A stretch of DNA of 17,256 nt, from assembly GCA_964515175.1 (NCBI GenBank), contig CAZEUR010000025.1, positions 1 to 17,256 on the forward strand. The letters are read 5' to 3'. Under the pieces are notes generated by a model. It was not told the DNA's origin and did not search any database. It saw only the letters and a list, made by a program, of their open reading frames with translations. This stretch comes from CAIWGV01 sp964515175 (lineage in GTDB: Bacteria > Pseudomonadota > Alphaproteobacteria > UBA7879 > UBA5542). The position numbers were made by a program, and so were the translations under genes. Below, piece by piece: positions 15,708 through 17,256 of the stretch; the first letter of the stretch is position 1, and each line of letters opens with the position of its first letter.

Positions 15708-17018
15708 ATGTCAAAAAAAATAGGATTTTGGCCCGTCTTTGGCCTGGTTACAGGTAGCCAAATTGGTTCGGGGATCTTTATTTTGCCCACGGCTTTAGCG
15801 CCTTTTGGGTTTTATGCCCTATTGGGGTGGGTGATTTCAGGCCTCGGTGCCATTGCACTTGCGTTCGTGTTTGCAGAGCTCTGCAGTCGTTTTCCAGAAA
15901 CTGGAGGCCCCCATGCTTATGTGGATAACGTCTTTGGGAAAACAGCAGCATTTTTTACGGGGTGGACGTATTGGCTGATTTCGTGGGTTAGCTCTACGGT
16001 TGTGGTAATTGCCTGTGCTGGTTATTTAAGCCCTCTTCTTGGAAATACATCCAAAGGAATGGATCTGGCGCTTGAGCTTTTTCTGATGGGAGGTGTCACT
16101 GCTCTTAATTTCTTAGGCGTTAAAGCAGCCTGCCGAGCTGAATTTTTTCTGACTCTTTTAAAATTTGTCCCCCTCATTCTTGTTCCTCTTGCCGCTTTGT
16201 TTTTCTTTCAGGCGGATCATTTCCAAATTACCTCGGCGGTTAAAGAAGTGGGGAGTGTTTCTCTTTTGTCTAAGGTGACATTGCTGACTTTATGGGGGTT
16301 TATTGGTCTTGAGTCGGGGACTGTGCCAGCAGCTTCCATTGATCGGCCAGAAAAAACAATCCCTCGGGCCATTGTGATTGGAACCATTTCTGTGGCAGTT
16401 CTTTATTGCCTCAACAGTTTGGGTATCATTGGCATTTTACCTCCTGAAGTCTTGGCCAATTCAAAGGCGCCGTACGTGGAGGCCGCAACCTTTATGTTAG
16501 GCTCTGGATGGAATATTCCCTTCTGCATTATTGCATCCATTGTATGTTTGGGGACATTAAATGCTTGGACTCTGTCGAGCACTCAAGTGGCATTGGGGTT
16601 AGGGGAGGAAAGATTTTTCCCGAGGCTTCTCAGTGGACAAAATTCAAAAGGAGTCCCCGTTTGGTCTCTTTTGATTAGTAGTTTTGGGATTTGTATTTTG
16701 CTCATCTCCTCATCATCCGCCTCTTTTGCAGAGCAAATTAATGCCATCATTGATACCTCTGTGACATGCTTCTTATTTGTTTATGGCATTTGCGGTTTGG
16801 CGTATCTGAAGCTTCTTTTAAGAGATAAGGGAACAATTTTTCAATGGGCTTATGCCCTGGGAGCAATAGGATTTGTGTCCTGGATTTTGAGCCAGACTAC
16901 GCTTTCAAATTTCCTGTGGGCGCTGCTGTTCCCGATGGCGGGTATTCCTGTTTATATGATGCAGCGCAAGATCTTCTTAAGCCCTACCCAAGAACCTCTG
17001 GATTCCAATCAGTCCTGA
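15708..17018 (+). CDS. APC-family amino-acid transporter, AdiC-like
   Basis: A 436-aa permease of the amino acid-polyamine-organocation superfamily with about 12 helices. Helix 1 has the substrate-binding GSGIF (20-24). Aromatic and acidic residues known from the E. coli arginine/agmatine antiporter AdiC appear in matching context: W196 and E202 in LWGFIGLES correspond to W202 and E208, and W287 in NAWTLSSTQ corresponds to W293. At the position of AdiC N101, which contributes to substrate recognition, this protein has Ser (S96, in YWLISWVSS), so the substrate may differ. The correspondence is by eye. It is the last gene of the cluster, starting 10 bases after the ampG-like gene without an obvious ribosome-binding site. 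A host-metabolite exchange role is plausible but unproven. Confidence 0.85.
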   Translation: MSKKIGFWPVFGLVTGSQIGSGIFILPTALAPFGFYALLGWVISGLGAIALAFVFAELCSRFPETGGPHAYVDNVFGKTAAFFTGWTYWLISWVSSTVVVIACAGYLSPLLGNTSKGMDLALELFLMGGVTALNFLGVKAACRAEFFLTLLKFVPLILVPLAALFFFQADHFQITSAVKEVGSVSLLSKVTLLTLWGFIGLESGTVPAASIDRPEKTIPRAIVIGTISVAVLYCLNSLGIIGILPPEVLANSKAPYVEAATFMLGSGWNIPFCIIASIVCLGTLNAWTLSSTQVALGLGEERFFPRLLSGQNSKGVPVWSLLISSFGICILLISSSSASFAEQINAIIDTSVTCFLFVYGICGLAYLKLLLRDKGTIFQWAYALGAIGFVSWILSQTTLSNFLWALLFPMAGIPVYMMQRKIFLSPTQEPLDSNQS

Positions 17019-17093
17019 GAAGGACTTATATCCACTAACTTTTCACAGAGAGGCCTTGGTTTTGATTTGTGAGCCCTATCATAAGACGAAATA

Positions 17094-17116
17094 AGAGCGG
17101 CCAAGAAAGCCGCTTT
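17094..17116 (+). terminator. Possible hairpin terminator after the amino-acid transporter
   Basis: An 8-bp stem (17094-17101 with 17109-17116, one G-U pair, GC-rich at the loop side) encloses the 7-base loop CAAGAAA. Only a short T run is part of the stem, and a second T run (17124-17128) lies 8 bases further on, so termination strength is uncertain. The remaining bases 17019-17201 hold no gene that I can support. Confidence 0.4.
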
Positions 17117-17201
17117 CAGAAAATTTTTCATAACCTATAGCCCCTAAAAATGATACTATTAGGAAAGTAAAAGATTATTGAAATATCAAAAAGAAGTTAG
17201 G

Positions 17202-17255
17202 TAACGTCAATTCGGGATTAGAGATGGGAGGAATGGGCATAAGGGCTTGATTTTT
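17202..17255 (+). repeat. Right copy of the 54-bp terminal inverted repeat
   Basis: An exact reverse complement of bases 1-54, so the same element edge faces outward at both ends of the window. It starts with TAACGTCAATTCGGG and ends in a T run. The base before it is G, whereas the other copy has T on the equivalent strand, so 54 bases is the full extent of identity visible. No flanking gene is broken on this side: the last gene ends 183 bases earlier. Confidence 0.85.
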
Positions 17256-17256
17256 T

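Noticed and set aside
17137..17162. Short CCTAA...TTAGG inverted pair downstream of the last gene
   Set aside because: Only five base pairs with a long AT-rich loop; not distinguishable from chance.
1..17256. Composite transposon carrying the whole window
   Set aside because: The content is housekeeping genes in conserved order, no transposase or target duplication is visible, and contig breakage at repeated elements explains the inverted ends more simply.

Overview
The window looks like chromosomal DNA from an alphaproteobacterium, probably an AT-leaning, host-associated lineage (a Holosporales/Paracaedibacter-like or other reduced-genome group would fit; this is inference). The main support is the gene order dusB(nifR3) - [ntrBC position] - ntrY - ntrX - trkA - ... 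- hfq, which is typical of alphaproteobacteria, together with an alphaproteobacterial-type ComEC and an alphaproteobacterial zinc-finger-like/J-domain protein after clpP. Coding density is high and nearly every gene is on the + strand.

Layout. Positions 1-54 and 17202-17255 are a perfect 54-bp inverted repeat, so the window is bounded by two oppositely oriented copies of the edge of one repeated element. The left copy cuts off a small membrane-protein gene (52-252, -) that overlaps the stop of a Dps/ferritin-like gene (249-695, -). Divergently comes comEC (775-2844). Next is a tight regulatory cluster: dusB (2901-3884), a 101-aa Fis/NtrC-C-terminal-like DNA-binding protein (3881-4186), ntrY (4164-6368), ntrX (6405-7811), trkA (7817-9181), a HAD hydrolase (9188-9877) and hfq (9911-10162), closed by a strong intrinsic terminator (10187-10214). 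A promoter-like pair then leads into tRNA-Leu(UAG) with an encoded CCA (10278-10362), followed by tig, clpP, a J-domain protein, an ArnT/PMT-type glycosyltransferase, an AmpG-like permease and an AdiC-like amino-acid transporter (to 17018). Most of these genes touch or overlap.

How they work together. The first cluster couples tRNA modification (DusB), the NtrYX envelope/redox two-component system, potassium-uptake control (TrkA) and sRNA chaperoning (Hfq). The second couples nascent-chain folding (trigger factor), proteolysis (ClpP), a J-protein, and envelope or nutrient transport.

The most interesting signal is the 101-aa gene between dusB and ntrY. It is what remains, or has been kept, of NtrC after loss of NtrB and of the NtrC receiver and AAA+ domains. 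This gives a dusB-fis-like arrangement inside an alphaproteobacterium, resembling the dusB-fis operon of gammaproteobacteria. NtrX also carries an unusual Walker B (Asp-Asn instead of Asp-Glu) and lacks the sigma-54 contact loop. I see no defence island, CRISPR array, prophage or intact insertion sequence.
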